A stretch of DNA of 64,000 bases, taken from contig NZ_AKJL01000272.1 of the NCBI RefSeq assembly GCF_000282355.1, positions 1 through 64,000 on the forward strand, written 5' to 3'. Both the position numbers and the translations under genes were made by a program. Every line of letters begins with the position of its first letter. Within the stretch, counting starts at the first letter, position 1. Positions 1 through 9,841 of the stretch are shown here, piece after piece. This DNA comes from Pseudomonas sp. GM49. GTDB lineage: Bacteria; Pseudomonadota; Gammaproteobacteria; Pseudomonadales; Pseudomonadaceae. The notes under the pieces are model-generated. The model was not told where the DNA came from. It did no database searches and worked only from the letters and a program-made list of their open reading frames with translations.

Positions 1-95
1 TTCGACTGCGCCGGAAGTGGGGCGAATTATAGACACCTGAAATCTGCCGTCAAGCACTGATTTAGGTTTTCTATCAATAAGCTGCAGAAAGCAGC

Positions 96-114
96 AAAAC
101 GCCCCAAAGGGGGC
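96..114 (-). terminator. Terminator-like hairpin after gcdG
   Basis: On the minus strand a 5-bp GC stem (GCCCC/GGGGC, 101-114) is followed by GTTTT. It lies about 45 bases beyond the CoA-transferase stop and would end the gcdHG transcript. Confidence 0.5.
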
Positions 115-148
115 CTATATAGAGGAGCCGAAACTCCCCTCTATATAG
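115..148. repeat. AT-rich perfect hairpin beside the gcdG stop
   Basis: CTATATAGAGG (115-125) and CCTCTATATAG (138-148) are perfect 11-bp inverted arms around a 12-base loop. It sits between the gcdG stop and the GC terminator-like stem, so both could work together in 3'-end formation. No T-tract follows it directly. Confidence 0.6.
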
Positions 149-158
149 AAGAGACCCA

Positions 159-1379
159 TCAGAGAACGCCCGAAGCCTTGAATGCAGTCACCGCCCCGGC
201 ATCCAGGCCCAACACCCGCTGCAGAACCTCCAGCGTGTGCTCACCCAGCAAAGGAGGTGCAAAACGGTACTCCACGGGCGTCTCCGAGAGTCGAATCGGG
301 CTCGCCACCTGAGGCACCATACCAGCCAGCGCATGCGGCAGCTCGATAGCCAACCCGCGCGCCTTCACCTGAGGATCGGCAAACATCTGCGCCACGTCAT
401 TGATAGGCCCGCAGGGCACGCCAGCCTGTTCCAGCTGCGCCACCCACTCAGCGGTAGTCTTGAATACCGTAGCCTGGCGGATCAGCGGAATCAGTACAGC
501 CCTGTTTGCCACCCGCAGCTTGTTGGTAGCAAAACGCGGATCGTCCGCCCATTGCGGCTGCCCGGCCACTTCCGCGAACTTGCGGAACTGCCCATCGTTC
601 CCGACGGTAAGGATGAAATCGCCATCCGCCGTAGGAAAATCCTGATAAGGCACGATGTTCGGGTGAGCATTACCCAAGCGTTTAGGCGCATTGCCTGTCG
701 TCAGGTAGTTCATTGCCTGGTTAGCCAGGCAAGCCACCTGTACGTCCAGTAGCGCCATGTCGATATGCTGACCGCCTCCGTCGTGATCCCGATGCGCAAG
801 CGCAGCCAGGATCGCAACAGTCGAATACAGCCCGGTCAGGATATCCGTCAGCGCTACGCCAACCTTCACCGGCCCCGCGCCTTCTTCGCCTTCAGGTCGC
901 CCCGTCAGACTCATGAGACCGCCCAGCCCCTGGATCATGAAGTCATAACCCGCACGCTTGGCGTAAGGGCCGGTCTGGCCGAAGCCGGTGATCGAGCAAT
1001 AGATCAGATCCGGATTGATCGCCTTCAACGATTCATAGTCCAGGCCATAAGCCGCCAAACCGCCAACCTTGAAGTTCTCGATCAGGATGTCCGACTTGGC
1101 CGCCAACTCACGCACCAGCTTCTGCCCTTCAGGGCGCGTGAAGTCGATGGTGACCGATTGCTTGTTGCGATTGGCCGACAAGTAATAGGCCGCCTCGCTG
1201 GTGTTTTCCCCATAAGCGTCTTTAAGGAACGGCGGCCCCCAGGCGCGCGTGTCATCGCCGTTACCCGGGCGCTCGACCTTGATCACTTCGGCGCCAAGGT
1301 CGGCAAGGATCTGCCCGGCCCAAGGCCCGGCCAGCACCCGCGATAAATCCAGTACCCGTAGATGCGAAAGCGCGCCCAT
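159..1379 (-). CDS. gcdG: Class III CoA-transferase, probable succinyl-CoA:glutarate CoA-transferase
   Basis: A 406-aa CaiB/BaiF (family III) CoA-transferase. It probably activates glutarate to glutaryl-CoA for the dehydrogenase encoded just upstream in the same operon. The N-terminal Rossmann-like part begins LSHLRVLDLSRVLAGP-style and the family's catalytic Asp is D146 in the AGYDFMIQG motif. I chose the ATG at 1379 because AGGAG lies about 8 bases before it; an in-frame extension to 1430 would run into the gcdH 3' end. The gap to gcdH is 13 bases. The glutarate assignment rests on context; family III enzymes vary in acceptor acid. Confidence 0.88.
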   Translation of the reverse strand: MGALSHLRVLDLSRVLAGPWAGQILADLGAEVIKVERPGNGDDTRAWGPPFLKDAYGENTSEAAYYLSANRNKQSVTIDFTRPEGQKLVRELAAKSDILIENFKVGGLAAYGLDYESLKAINPDLIYCSITGFGQTGPYAKRAGYDFMIQGLGGLMSLTGRPEGEEGAGPVKVGVALTDILTGLYSTVAILAALAHRDHDGGGQHIDMALLDVQVACLANQAMNYLTTGNAPKRLGNAHPNIVPYQDFPTADGDFILTVGNDGQFRKFAEVAGQPQWADDPRFATNKLRVANRAVLIPLIRQATVFKTTAEWVAQLEQAGVPCGPINDVAQMFADPQVKARGLAIELPHALAGMVPQVASPIRLSETPVEYRFAPPLLGEHTLEVLQRVLGLDAGAVTAFKASGVL

Positions 1380-1392
1380 CGACGTTCTCCTA

Positions 1393-2574
1393 TTAATAGA
1401 ACGCCTGGATGCCGGTTTGCGCACGACCAAGGATCAGAGCATGGACGTCATGGGTACCTTCGTAGGTGTTCACCACTTCCAGGTTGACCAGGTGGCGAGC
1501 AACACCGAACTCATCGGAAATACCATTGCCGCCCAACATATCGCGAGCCATGCGAGCGATGTCCAGGGACTTGCCGCAAGAGTTGCGCTTCATCATCGAA
1601 GTGATTTCGACCGCCGCAGTACCTTCATCCTTCATACGACCCAGACGCAGGCAGCCTTGCAGCGCCATGGTGATTTCAGTCTGCATGTCGGCCAGTTTTT
1701 TCTGGATCAACTGAGTGGCGGCCAGTGGGCGACCGAACTGCTGACGATCCAGGGTGTACTGGCGAGCGGTGTGCCAGCAGAACTCGGCAGCACCCAACGC
1801 GCCCCAGGAGATGCCGTAACGTGCCGAGTTGAGGCACGTGAAAGGACCTTTCAGGCCACGGACATCCGGGAAAATGTTTTCTTCCGGAACGAACACGTTG
1901 TCCATCACGATTTCACCGGTGATCGATGCCCGCAGGCCCACCTTGCCGTGAATCGCCGGAGCGCTCAGGCCTTTCCAGCCTTTCTCCAGAACGAAGCCGC
2001 GGATGTCGCCGGCATCATCCTTGCCCCAGACCACGAACACATCGGCGATCGGGCTGTTGGTGATCCACATCTTGCTGCCCGTGAGGCTGTAGCCGCCTTC
2101 TACTTTGCGTGCACGAGTAATCATCGCGCCCGGATCGGAACCGTGGTTAGGCTCGGTCAGGCCGAAGCAGCCGATCCACTCGCCCGAAGCCAGTTTCGGC
2201 AGGGACTTCTGCTTCTGCGCTTCAGTACCGAATTCATTGATCGGCACCATCACCAGAGAGGACTGCACGCTCATCATCGAGCGATAGCCGGAGTCGATGC
2301 GCTCGACTTCACGTGCGATCAGGCCATAGCTGACATAGTTCAGGCCACTGCCGCCGTACTGCTCGGGGATGGTTGCGCCCAACAGGCCGACTTCGCCCAT
2401 TTCGCGGAAGATCGCCGGGTCGGTCTTCTCATGACGGAAAGCTTCGAGAATGCGCGGCGCAAGGCTTTGCTGAGCGAATTGCGCAGCCGTGTCGCGAATC
2501 ATGCGCTCTTCTTCAGTGAGCTGTTGATCCAGCAGCAGGGGATCGATCCAGTTGAAGCTAGCTTTACCGCCCAT
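1393..2574 (-). CDS. gcdH: Glutaryl-CoA dehydrogenase
   Basis: A 393-aa FAD acyl-CoA dehydrogenase, the usual GcdH length. It oxidises and decarboxylates glutaryl-CoA to crotonyl-CoA in lysine/glutarate breakdown. The middle domain holds the FAD-contact motif [13 protein letters not shown], and the C-terminal [15 protein letters not shown] carries the catalytic base (Glu, about residue 372), a signature of glutaryl-CoA dehydrogenases. First gene of the gcdH-gcdG operon, divergent from the LysR gene. The ATG at 2574 has GAGGA a few bases upstream. Confidence 0.95.
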   Translation of the reverse strand: MGGKASFNWIDPLLLDQQLTEEERMIRDTAAQFAQQSLAPRILEAFRHEKTDPAIFREMGEVGLLGATIPEQYGGSGLNYVSYGLIAREVERIDSGYRSMMSVQSSLVMVPINEFGTEAQKQKSLPKLASGEWIGCFGLTEPNHGSDPGAMITRARKVEGGYSLTGSKMWITNSPIADVFVVWGKDDAGDIRGFVLEKGWKGLSAPAIHGKVGLRASITGEIVMDNVFVPEENIFPDVRGLKGPFTCLNSARYGISWGALGAAEFCWHTARQYTLDRQQFGRPLAATQLIQKKLADMQTEITMALQGCLRLGRMKDEGTAAVEITSMMKRNSCGKSLDIARMARDMLGGNGISDEFGVARHLVNLEVVNTYEGTHDVHALILGRAQTGIQAFY

Positions 2575-2650
2575 GAGTGTGTCCTCTCGAATCGGGTCAA
2601 ATAACGTGGACTGATGCTAGGCCGGGTTCGGCGTTACGACAAACGAGGAT

Positions 2651-2670
2651 TTCGCATACTGTTGTGCTAA
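2651..2670. promoter_or_regulatory. Possible LysR-type operator between gcdH and gcdR
   Basis: The divergent spacer (2575-2731) contains TTCGCATACTGTTGTGCTAA, an imperfect dyad (GCA...TGC) that fits the loose T-N11-A LysR box. It is the best dyad I see there. The assignment is positional inference. Confidence 0.3.
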
Positions 2671-2731
2671 TTTCTCACTCCGAAACGTCGCAAAAGAGCC
2701 TTTATACGATGTATTAGTGAGGTTGACGTAC

Positions 2732-3631
2732 ATGCGCAGAAAGATACCCAGCACCACCGCCCTGATCAGCTTTGAGGCAGCGGCACGCCACGAGAGCTTT
2801 ACCAAGGCAGCCCAGGAACTTTCGCTGACCCAAGGGGCGATTTGCCGACAGATCGCCAGCCTGGAGGAGTTCCTCAGCGTGGAACTGTTCCGACGCTCGC
2901 GGCGCGGGGTCAAGCTGACGGAAGCCGGTCTCTCCTACAGCCGTCGAGTGGCCACTCAGCTCGACGCGGTTGAGCGCGACACCTTGTCCGTGATGGGCCA
3001 ACAGGGCGCCAACGTGATCGAGCTGGCCGTCGTTCCGACCTTCGGCACCCAATGGCTGCTGCCGCGACTCAAGGACTTCCAGCAAAAGCACCCGGAAGTG
3101 ACGGTCAACCTGACCAACCGCACGCGGCCGTTCCTGTTCGCCGACACTGATTTTGATGCCGCCATCTACTTCGGTGACGCGGATTGGTCGGGTACAGAAT
3201 CCCACAGACTGATGGGTGAAAATCCGATGCCCGTTTGCAGCCCCAACCTGCTCGGAAAAAAGACCAGTCTGACGCCCGGCGAAATCGCCGACTTGCCTCT
3301 TCTGCAACAAACCACCCGCCCCTATGCCTGGCGCCAATGGTTCGACTCCCAACACCTGAATGTCCCGCGAGACATGACAGGTCCTCGCTACGAGCTATTC
3401 TCCATGCTCGCCCAAGCGGCCATGCACGACATGGGCATTGCACTGATTCCGCCGTTCCTGATTCAAAGAGAGCTGAAAGAAAAACGCCTGGTGATCGCCA
3501 ACCCGCAAGCACTGTCGAGCATCAAGGCTTATTACCTGATGATTCCTGAGCGAAAGGTCGAATCTGCGTCTTTGAGGGCATTTCGTGACTGGCTGGTAAA
3601 TCAGGCACACAACTACAGCCTAGAGGGATAA
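2732..3631 (+). CDS. gcdR: LysR-family regulator of glutarate catabolism
   Basis: A 299-aa LysR-type regulator. The N-terminal winged helix-turn-helix is clear (STTALISFEAAARHESFTKAAQELSLTQGAICRQI), with a C-terminal periplasmic-binding-like effector domain. Divergent transcription from gcdHG suggests it activates that operon, with glutarate or a related metabolite as effector. A GTG at 2717 extends the frame by five codons, but GAGG about 10 bases before ATG 2732 favours the shorter start. Confidence 0.85.
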   Translation: MRRKIPSTTALISFEAAARHESFTKAAQELSLTQGAICRQIASLEEFLSVELFRRSRRGVKLTEAGLSYSRRVATQLDAVERDTLSVMGQQGANVIELAVVPTFGTQWLLPRLKDFQQKHPEVTVNLTNRTRPFLFADTDFDAAIYFGDADWSGTESHRLMGENPMPVCSPNLLGKKTSLTPGEIADLPLLQQTTRPYAWRQWFDSQHLNVPRDMTGPRYELFSMLAQAAMHDMGIALIPPFLIQRELKEKRLVIANPQALSSIKAYYLMIPERKVESASLRAFRDWLVNQAHNYSLEG

Positions 3632-4066
3632 AGGCTCTCTAACATTACTTGACCCCGTAGTCAGCAACTGTAAAGCCCTACAGATATACGTATTTGTCGC
3701 ATAGCAGCAAACTGTATCGAGAAGTCGTACAAACGTCCCACAAGCGGCTGACCACGCGGCTTTGCGCCACTATTTCGAAGCGATGCCGCATCATTCATAC
3801 GGCCGATGTGTAATTTCCTGAATTTCGGCCAGAATCCTTGAAAAGCACGGTCTGTAAGGGATTGAGCCAGCTGGTTGCGACATTCGGTCACGGGGTGACT
3901 TGTAGTTAATTTTCCGTCACCCGTCATAATCCCTTGAAGGGCACAAAGTTCGCCTGCAAAATGCCGCGCCCCGCCCTGATTTGGCGGGATCGTGCTGATC
4001 GGCCGCCCCAGCCGCACCATCCGTAGTGCATGGGTTTACTCAATAAGATCACGCAGGAGATTTGAC
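3632..4066 (+). other. Non-coding region upstream of pntAA
   Basis: 435 bases with no convincing gene. A 6-bp GC hairpin (CCCGCC 3970-3975, GGCGGG 3983-3988) lies about 80 bases before the pntAA start, in a probable leader. CAGGAGA at about 4053-4059 is the ribosome binding site. I could not assign a promoter with confidence. Confidence 0.5.
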
Positions 4067-5188
4067 GTGCACATTGGTGTTCCTCTCGAAACCCAGACCG
4101 GTGAAACACGGGTTGCTGCAACCCCGGAAACCATCAAGAAGCTGATCAGCCAGGGTCATAAGGTCACTGTACAAAGCGGCGCTGGCGTTAATGCCAGCGT
4201 TGTCGACAGTGCCTATGCAGCGGCAGGCGCGACCATTGGCAGCGCCAATGATGCGTTTGGTGCAGAGCTGATTTTGAAGGTGGTCGCTCCCAGCGACAGC
4301 GAACTGACGCTGATTAAAAGCGGCACCGTTGTGGTGGGGATGCTCAACCCGTTCAGCAACGAAACCATCGCCAAGCTGGCCGAGTGCGGCATTACCGCAT
4401 TTGCCCTGGAGGCTGCGCCTCGCACATCCCGCGCCCAAAGCCTGGATGTACTGTCCTCGCAAGCCAACATCGCCGGTTATAAATCCGTGTTGCTGGCCGC
4501 GCACTACTATCCGCGCTTCATGCCGATGCTGATGACTGCTGCTGGCACTGTGAAGGCGGCGCGCGTGCTGATTCTCGGTGCAGGTGTGGCCGGTTTGCAG
4601 GCCATCGCTACGGCGAAACGTCTGGGCGCAGTGATCGAAGCGTCTGACGTGCGCCCTGCGGTAAAAGAGCAGATCGAATCCCTCGGCGCCAAATTCGTCG
4701 ACGTGCCTTACGAGACCGATGAAGAGCGTGAATGCGCCGTCGGTGTCGGAGGCTACGCCCGGCCAATGCCGGCCAGCTGGATGCAACGTCAGGCCGTGGC
4801 CGTGCACGAGCGCGCCAAACAAGCTGACATCGTCATCACCACCGCGCTGATTCCGGGCCGCAAGGCACCGACGTTGTTGAGCGCGGAAACCGTGGCGCAG
4901 ATGAAACCCGGTTCGGTGGTCATCGACCTCGCAGCAGCCCAGGGCGGCAACTGCCCGCTGACCGTGGCGGACCAAGTGGTCGTCGAGAATGGCGTGACCA
5001 TTGTCGGCCCGACCAACCTGGCTGCCGCAGTTGGAGCCGATGCCTCGGCACTGTATGCACGCAACCTGCTGGACTTCATGAAACTGTTGTTCGATAAAGA
5101 AGGACAACTGGTGATCAACCTTGAAGACGATATCGTCGCCGCGTGCCTGATGTGCCGCGACGGCCAGATCGTGCGCAAGAACGGCTGA
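4067..5188 (+). CDS. pntAA: NAD(P) transhydrogenase subunit alpha, part 1
   Basis: A 373-aa NAD(H)-binding domain I of the proton-translocating transhydrogenase, which uses the proton gradient to reduce NADP+ with NADH. It contains an alanine-dehydrogenase/PNT N-terminal domain and a Rossmann NAD site ([13 protein letters not shown]). Alpha is split into AA and AB here, as in other pseudomonads. The start is GTG 4067, with CAGGAGA 7-8 bases upstream; the frame stays open further upstream but lacks another good RBS. First gene of pntAA-AB-B. Confidence 0.95.
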   Translation: MHIGVPLETQTGETRVAATPETIKKLISQGHKVTVQSGAGVNASVVDSAYAAAGATIGSANDAFGAELILKVVAPSDSELTLIKSGTVVVGMLNPFSNETIAKLAECGITAFALEAAPRTSRAQSLDVLSSQANIAGYKSVLLAAHYYPRFMPMLMTAAGTVKAARVLILGAGVAGLQAIATAKRLGAVIEASDVRPAVKEQIESLGAKFVDVPYETDEERECAVGVGGYARPMPASWMQRQAVAVHERAKQADIVITTALIPGRKAPTLLSAETVAQMKPGSVVIDLAAAQGGNCPLTVADQVVVENGVTIVGPTNLAAAVGADASALYARNLLDFMKLLFDKEGQLVINLEDDIVAACLMCRDGQIVRKNG

Positions 5189-5199
5189 GGATAAAAACA

Positions 5200-5556
5200 A
5201 TGGAAGACATGCTGATCTCTCACGGTATCTACAACCTGATCATCTTCGTGCTGGCTATCTATGTCGGCTACCACGTGGTCTGGAACGTCACACCTGCCCT
5301 GCACACGCCACTGATGGCCGTGACCAATGCCATCTCGGCCATCGTGATCGTCGGCGCCATGCTCGCTGCCGCCCTCACCGTGACCCCGCTGGGCAAGACC
5401 ATGGGCACCATGGCGGTGGCCCTGGCCGCAGTCAACGTGTTTGGTGGCTTCCTGGTAACCCGGCGCATGCTGGAAATGTTCAAGAAGAAAGCGGCTCCGG
5501 CAAAAGCTCCGGCAGCCAAGGCCGAAGCAGCCAAGGCTGAGGTGCAGCAAGCATGA
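5200..5556 (+). CDS. pntAB: NAD(P) transhydrogenase subunit alpha, part 2
   Basis: A 118-aa membrane part of the alpha subunit. Three hydrophobic helices span roughly residues 5-85, followed by a Lys/Ala-rich tail ([20 protein letters not shown]). It forms the proton channel together with PntB. ATG 5200 follows the pntAA stop by 11 bases with GAGG upstream, and its stop overlaps the pntB start (ATGA), so translation is probably coupled. Confidence 0.95.
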   Translation: MEDMLISHGIYNLIIFVLAIYVGYHVVWNVTPALHTPLMAVTNAISAIVIVGAMLAAALTVTPLGKTMGTMAVALAAVNVFGGFLVTRRMLEMFKKKAAPAKAPAAKAEAAKAEVQQA

Positions 5557-6989
5557 GCATGAACCTGGTTACTTCCCTGTATCTGATCGCCTCGGTCTGC
5601 TTCATCCAGGCGCTCAAGGGTCTCTCGCATCCCACCACGTCGCGTCGCGGCAACCTGTTCGGCATGCTCGGCATGGGCCTGGCGATCCTCACCACAGTCG
5701 GCCTGATCTACAAGCTGGGTGCCGAACTTGCCCACGACGGTATCGTCTACGTGATCGTCGGCCTGCTGATCGGCGGCACCGCCGGTTCGATCATGGCCAA
5801 ACGCGTTGAAATGACCAAGATGCCCGAACTGGTCGCCTTCATGCACAGCATGATCGGCCTGGCTGCGGTGTTCATCGCCGTGGCTGCCGTGGTCGAGCCG
5901 CAGTCGCTGGGCATCGTCCAGCAACTCGGTGACGCGATCCCGGCCGGTAACCGCCTGGAACTGTTCCTCGGTGCCGCCATTGGTGCAATCACCTTCTCCG
6001 GCTCGGTCATTGCCTTCGGCAAGCTGGCCGGCAAGTACAAGTTCCGCCTGTTCCAGGGTGCACCGGTACAGTTTGGCGGTCAGCACAAGCTGAACCTGCT
6101 GCTGGGCCTGGCCACACTGGCCCTGGGCGTGACCTTCATGCTCACCGGTGACTACACCGCTTTCGGCGTGATGCTGGCGCTGGCCTTCGTGCTCGGCGTG
6201 CTGATCATCATCCCGATCGGTGGCGCCGACATGCCGGTGGTGGTGTCGATGCTCAACAGTTACTCCGGTTGGGCGGCGGCGGGTATCGGCTTCTCGCTGA
6301 ACAACTCGATGCTGATCATCGCCGGTTCGCTGGTAGGTTCGTCCGGTGCGATCCTCTCGTACATCATGTGCAAGGCGATGAACCGTTCCTTCTTTAATGT
6401 ACTGCTCGGTGGTTTCGGCAATACGGCAGATGCGGCCGGCCCGGCGGGTTCGAAAGAAGCCCGTCCGGTGAAATCCGGCTCGGCTGACGACGCGACCTTC
6501 CTGCTGACCAACGCCGACACCGTGATCATCGTTCCGGGCTATGGTCTGGCGGTAGCACGGGCCCAGCATGCGCTGAAGGAACTGACCGAGAAGCTGACCC
6601 ATCGCGGCGTGACCGTGAAGTACGCGATCCACCCGGTTGCCGGCCGTATGCCGGGGCACATGAACGTGTTGCTGGCCGAGGCCGAAGTGCCTTACGACCA
6701 GGTGTTCGAGATGGACGACATCAACTCCGAGTTCGGTCAGGCCGACGTGGTGCTGGTGCTGGGTGCCAACGACGTGGTCAACCCGGCCGCGAAGAACGAT
6801 CCGAAATCGCCGATTGCCGGCATGCCGATTCTCGAAGCGTTCAAGGCCAAGACCATCATCGTCAACAAGCGCTCGATGGCCAGCGGCTATGCCGGCCTGG
6901 ACAACGAACTGTTCTATCTGGACAAAACCATGATGGTGTTCGGCGACGCGAAGAAAGTCATCGAAGACATGGTCAAAGCCGTCGACTAA
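5553..6989 (+). CDS. pntB: NAD(P) transhydrogenase subunit beta
   Basis: A 478-aa beta subunit. About eight N-terminal membrane helices (residues 1-260) are followed by a soluble NADP(H)-binding domain III (from about 310), with [16 protein letters not shown] and the [18 protein letters not shown] nucleotide-binding segment. It couples proton flow to hydride transfer and supplies NADPH. Its ATG overlaps the pntAB stop. A strong terminator follows. Confidence 0.96.
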   Translation: MSMNLVTSLYLIASVCFIQALKGLSHPTTSRRGNLFGMLGMGLAILTTVGLIYKLGAELAHDGIVYVIVGLLIGGTAGSIMAKRVEMTKMPELVAFMHSMIGLAAVFIAVAAVVEPQSLGIVQQLGDAIPAGNRLELFLGAAIGAITFSGSVIAFGKLAGKYKFRLFQGAPVQFGGQHKLNLLLGLATLALGVTFMLTGDYTAFGVMLALAFVLGVLIIIPIGGADMPVVVSMLNSYSGWAAAGIGFSLNNSMLIIAGSLVGSSGAILSYIMCKAMNRSFFNVLLGGFGNTADAAGPAGSKEARPVKSGSADDATFLLTNADTVIIVPGYGLAVARAQHALKELTEKLTHRGVTVKYAIHPVAGRMPGHMNVLLAEAEVPYDQVFEMDDINSEFGQADVVLVLGANDVVNPAAKNDPKSPIAGMPILEAFKAKTIIVNKRSMASGYAGLDNELFYLDKTMMVFGDAKKVIEDMVKAVD

Positions 6990-7006
6990 CCCTCTGCGGC
7001 ACACAG

Positions 7007-7035
7007 AACGCCCCGACTCGTCGGGGCGTTTTTGT
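7007..7035 (+). terminator. Rho-independent terminator of the pnt operon
   Basis: AACGCCCCGA (7007-7016), loop CTCG, TCGGGGCGTT (7021-7030), then a T-rich tail. It begins 18 bases after the pntB stop. Confidence 0.93.
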
Positions 7036-7202
7036 TTGCGCAAAACGTCAGACAAACTATTCTTTTATTACCGATCCGGTAACGGTGTTTTGCTTCAAAG
7101 GCCCGGAATAGACACCTCGATTGCGACCTTGGTAGCGGGACAGAAGCCGACGCAATTCACTAGACTGCACGTCCTGCTACCTGTTACCCGAGATAACAAT
7201 CC

Positions 7203-8696
7203 ATGTACCGTGACCGTATTCGCCTGCCTTCGTTGTTGGACAAAGTGATGAGTGCCGCCGACGCTGCCGCTCTGATTGAGGACGGCATGACCGTCGGCAT
7301 GAGTGGCTTCACTCGCGCCGGCGAAGCCAAGGCCGTCCCCCAGGCGCTGGCCGAGCGTGCCAAGGTCACGCCGCTGAAGATCAGCCTGATGACCGGCGCG
7401 AGCCTGGGCAACGACCTGGACAAGCAGTTGACAGAAGCCGGTGTGTTGTCGCGACGCATGCCATTCCAGGTCGACAGCACCCTGCGCAAGGCGATCAACG
7501 CCGGCGAGGTCATGTTCATCGACCAGCACTTGTCGGAAACCGTGGAGCAATTGCGCAACCAGCAATTGAAACTGCCGGACATTGCCGTGATTGAAGCGGT
7601 AGCAATCACCGAGCAAGGGCATATCGTGCCAACCACCTCGGTAGGCAACTCGGCCAGCTTCGCAATTTTCGCCAAGCATGTGATCGTCGAGATCAACATG
7701 GCGCACAACCCGAACCTCGAAGGTCTGCACGACATCTATATCCCGACCTATCGTCCGACCCGCACCCCGATTCCATTGGTCAAGGTCGACGACCGCATTG
7801 GCAGCACCGCCATCCCGATTCCAGCGGAAAAAATCGTCGCCATTGTGGTCACCAATCAGGCTGACTCACCCTCCACGGTGCTGGCGCCAGACGCTGAGAC
7901 CCAAGCTATTGCCGACCACCTGATCGACTTCTTCAAGCAGGAAGTGGCCGCCGGACGCATGACCAACAAGCTCGGCCCGCTACAGGCCGGTATTGGCACC
8001 ATTGCCAACTCGGTGATGTGTGGACTGATCGACTCGCCGTTCGAAGACCTGACGATGTATTCCGAAGTACTTCAGGACTCGACCTTCGACCTGATCGACG
8101 CAGGCAAGCTGAGTTTTGCCTCGGGCAGTTCGATCACCCTGTCGAGCCGGCGCAATGCCGACGTCTTCGGCAATCTGGAGCGCTACAAGGACAAACTGGT
8201 TCTGCGCCCGCAGGAGATTTCCAACCACCCTGAAGTCGTGCGTCGCCTTGGCATCATCGGCATCAACACGGCGCTGGAGTTCGACATCTACGGCAACGTC
8301 AACTCCACTCACGTCTGCGGCACGCGGATGATGAACGGCATCGGTGGCTCCGGCGACTTTGCGCGCAATGCGCACCTGTCCGTATTCGTGACCAAGTCGA
8401 TTGCCAAGGGTGGTGCAATCTCCAGCGTGGTGCCGATGGTCAGCCACGTTGACCATACCGAACATGACGTCGACATCCTCGTGACCGAAGTAGGCCTGGC
8501 GGACTTGCGAGGCCTCGCGCCCCGGGAGCGTGCCCGGGTCATCATCGACAAGTGCGTGCATGCGGATTACCGCCAGGCGCTGAATGATTACTTCACCGCC
8601 GCATGCGCCATCGGCGGGCACACCCCGCACATCCTGCGTGACGCCCTCAGCTGGCACATCAACCTGGAAGAAACCGGGCAAATGCTGAAGAAGTAA
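7203..8696 (+). CDS. Acetyl-CoA hydrolase/transferase family protein (succinyl-CoA:acetate type)
   Basis: A 497-aa class I CoA-transferase of the Cat1/AarC (acetyl-CoA hydrolase) family. The expected catalytic glutamate is E288 in MYSEVLQDS, and GIGGSGDFARNAHLS is the family's CoA-binding segment. It likely moves CoA between succinyl-CoA and acetate or a similar short acid, in acetate handling or a modified TCA cycle. It is alone in its transcription unit. The family also contains plain hydrolases, so the acceptor is not certain. Confidence 0.88.
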   Translation: MYRDRIRLPSLLDKVMSAADAAALIEDGMTVGMSGFTRAGEAKAVPQALAERAKVTPLKISLMTGASLGNDLDKQLTEAGVLSRRMPFQVDSTLRKAINAGEVMFIDQHLSETVEQLRNQQLKLPDIAVIEAVAITEQGHIVPTTSVGNSASFAIFAKHVIVEINMAHNPNLEGLHDIYIPTYRPTRTPIPLVKVDDRIGSTAIPIPAEKIVAIVVTNQADSPSTVLAPDAETQAIADHLIDFFKQEVAAGRMTNKLGPLQAGIGTIANSVMCGLIDSPFEDLTMYSEVLQDSTFDLIDAGKLSFASGSSITLSSRRNADVFGNLERYKDKLVLRPQEISNHPEVVRRLGIIGINTALEFDIYGNVNSTHVCGTRMMNGIGGSGDFARNAHLSVFVTKSIAKGGAISSVVPMVSHVDHTEHDVDILVTEVGLADLRGLAPRERARVIIDKCVHADYRQALNDYFTAACAIGGHTPHILRDALSWHINLEETGQMLKK

Positions 8697-9015
8697 TTGG
8701 TACAGATAGCAGCTGACGCAAACACAGTTTCGTCAGCTTGCGCTTGCCCCCTCGCAATATGAAAAAAACTGTACTGCTGTACCGGTCATTTCCTACCGAA
8801 AACTCCTACCTTACTGGATCAAAACATCAAAAATGCACCATGACAGTGCGCATAGGTACAGTTGCCTCAATTTAGACCAGTACACCACCTATAAACAGTT
8901 AACTGAGCTCTCACAATACAGGTGAACTGTATCTACAGAGACTAGGCAAACAAGAGGATCATGGGCACCAGTTAAACCACTACCTAATCCCGCCACAAGC
9001 GGAAGGATGACCACC
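8697..9015 (+). promoter_or_regulatory. Intergenic region with repeated CTGTAC/GGTACAG half-sites
   Basis: 319 bases without a gene. Half-sites occur as GGTACAG (8699-8705), CTGTAC (8769-8774), CTGTACC (8777-8783), GGTACAG (8855-8861) and AGTACA (8879-8884). They precede the first DUF1127 gene. Their number and dyad arrangement suggest an operator cluster for an unknown regulator. Confidence 0.4.
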
Positions 9016-9231
9016 ATGGAACGTACACTCAGTTCCGATCTGTTCTTTGAAGACACCGCTGCAAAAAACCAGGCTTCCCTGCCTCTGCGCGTTATCGCCA
9101 ACCTGATGTTGTGGCAGCGCCGCATCTCCAGCCGCCATCAACTGGCTCGCCTGGATTCGCGTCTGCTGGCTGACGCCGGGATTAGCGAAGCACAACGCTA
9201 CGAAGAGCTGAGCAAGCCGTTCTGGCGCTAA
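9016..9231 (+). CDS. DUF1127 small protein
   Basis: A 71-aa YjiS/DUF1127 protein with the family C-terminus LARLDSRLLADAGISEAQRYEELSKPFWR, including an Arg/His-rich helix before it. Some DUF1127 proteins elsewhere act in RNA turnover or carbon and phosphate responses; nothing here fixes the role. The ATG at 9016 has GGAAGG 9 bases upstream; ATG 9007 abuts that RBS and is unlikely. A GAAA-loop terminator follows. A paralogue is encoded at 9490. Confidence 0.85.
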   Translation: MERTLSSDLFFEDTAAKNQASLPLRVIANLMLWQRRISSRHQLARLDSRLLADAGISEAQRYEELSKPFWR

Positions 9232-9288
9232 GCTAGCGTCGCTGGCTCTGACCTGAAGGTCCACCGCCAGCAACCCGAATTGAAAAAA

Positions 9289-9327
9289 CAAAACCCGTCG
9301 TGGGAAACCACGACGGGTTTTGTCGTT
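9289..9327 (+). terminator. Rho-independent terminator with GAAA tetraloop
   Basis: A 15-bp perfect stem (9289-9303 with 9308-9322) closed by GAAA, followed by a T-rich run. It ends the first DUF1127 transcript and separates it from the second. Confidence 0.92.
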
Positions 9328-9370
9328 TTGGCCGATCAAACCTGGTCTTACAGTAGGGAAACCTGAATAC

Positions 9371-9408
9371 CAGTACAGTTTGTAGAAACCACAAACTGGA
9401 TGAGTACA
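9371..9408 (+). promoter_or_regulatory. Dyad with GTAC half-sites before the second DUF1127 gene
   Basis: CAGTTTGT (9376-9383) and ACAAACTG (9391-9398) are perfect 8-bp inverted arms 7 bases apart. They are flanked by AGTACAG (9372-9378) and AGTACA (9403-9408), the same core as in the region before the first DUF1127 gene, so a shared regulator is plausible. Confidence 0.4.
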
Positions 9409-9489
9409 ATATCGTCGCAGTGTGTCTGTAGTGGATGTTCGGCCGATGTCAGCATGGAACCCTCTACTTATCGAGACAGGGACCGCGCC

Positions 9490-9699
9490 ATGAATTCTTT
9501 ACAGGATGTTTCCACCCCCTCAATTCAATCGAGACCTTGCTTGAACTGGGTTAAAGATCTGTTAACAGGACTCTTCGCTAGTCTCGAAAGGGCGAGAGCG
9601 CGACGTTTACTGGCTCAACTCGATGATCGCCAGCTATCAGATCTTGGTATCAGCCACGCCGACCGCATCAATGAATTGGATAAACCGTTCTGGCGCTGA
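9490..9699 (+). CDS. DUF1127 small protein, second copy
   Basis: A 69-aa DUF1127 protein ending LLAQLDDRQLSDLGISHADRINELDKPFWR, clearly paralogous to the copy at 9016. The N-terminal 30 residues differ. ATG 9490 has an AGGGA 7 bases upstream; earlier in-frame starts (9454, 9400) have poorer context. No partner gene is visible. The role is unknown. Confidence 0.82.
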   Translation: MNSLQDVSTPSIQSRPCLNWVKDLLTGLFASLERARARRLLAQLDDRQLSDLGISHADRINELDKPFWR

Positions 9700-9841
9700 C
9701 TTCCTGCTTGCATGACGGGCTATTCGAACCGACACACTCAGGCCTAATATCAATTCAGAACGTGGCGAGCGCCAAGCACCTGGCGTCTGACCTTGCAGAC
9801 ACTGCGCCATTTTTCAACTGGTTTACCCAAAGGAGTTACCT

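Noticed and set aside
3661-4020. 119-codon minus-strand frame upstream of pntAA
   Set aside because: No family resemblance, no RBS, and it covers the probable pnt promoter and leader.
5268-7055. 595-codon minus-strand frame opposite pntAB and pntB
   Set aside because: Long antisense frame produced by high GC; the encoded His/Arg/Gln-rich text matches no family and the sense genes are certain.
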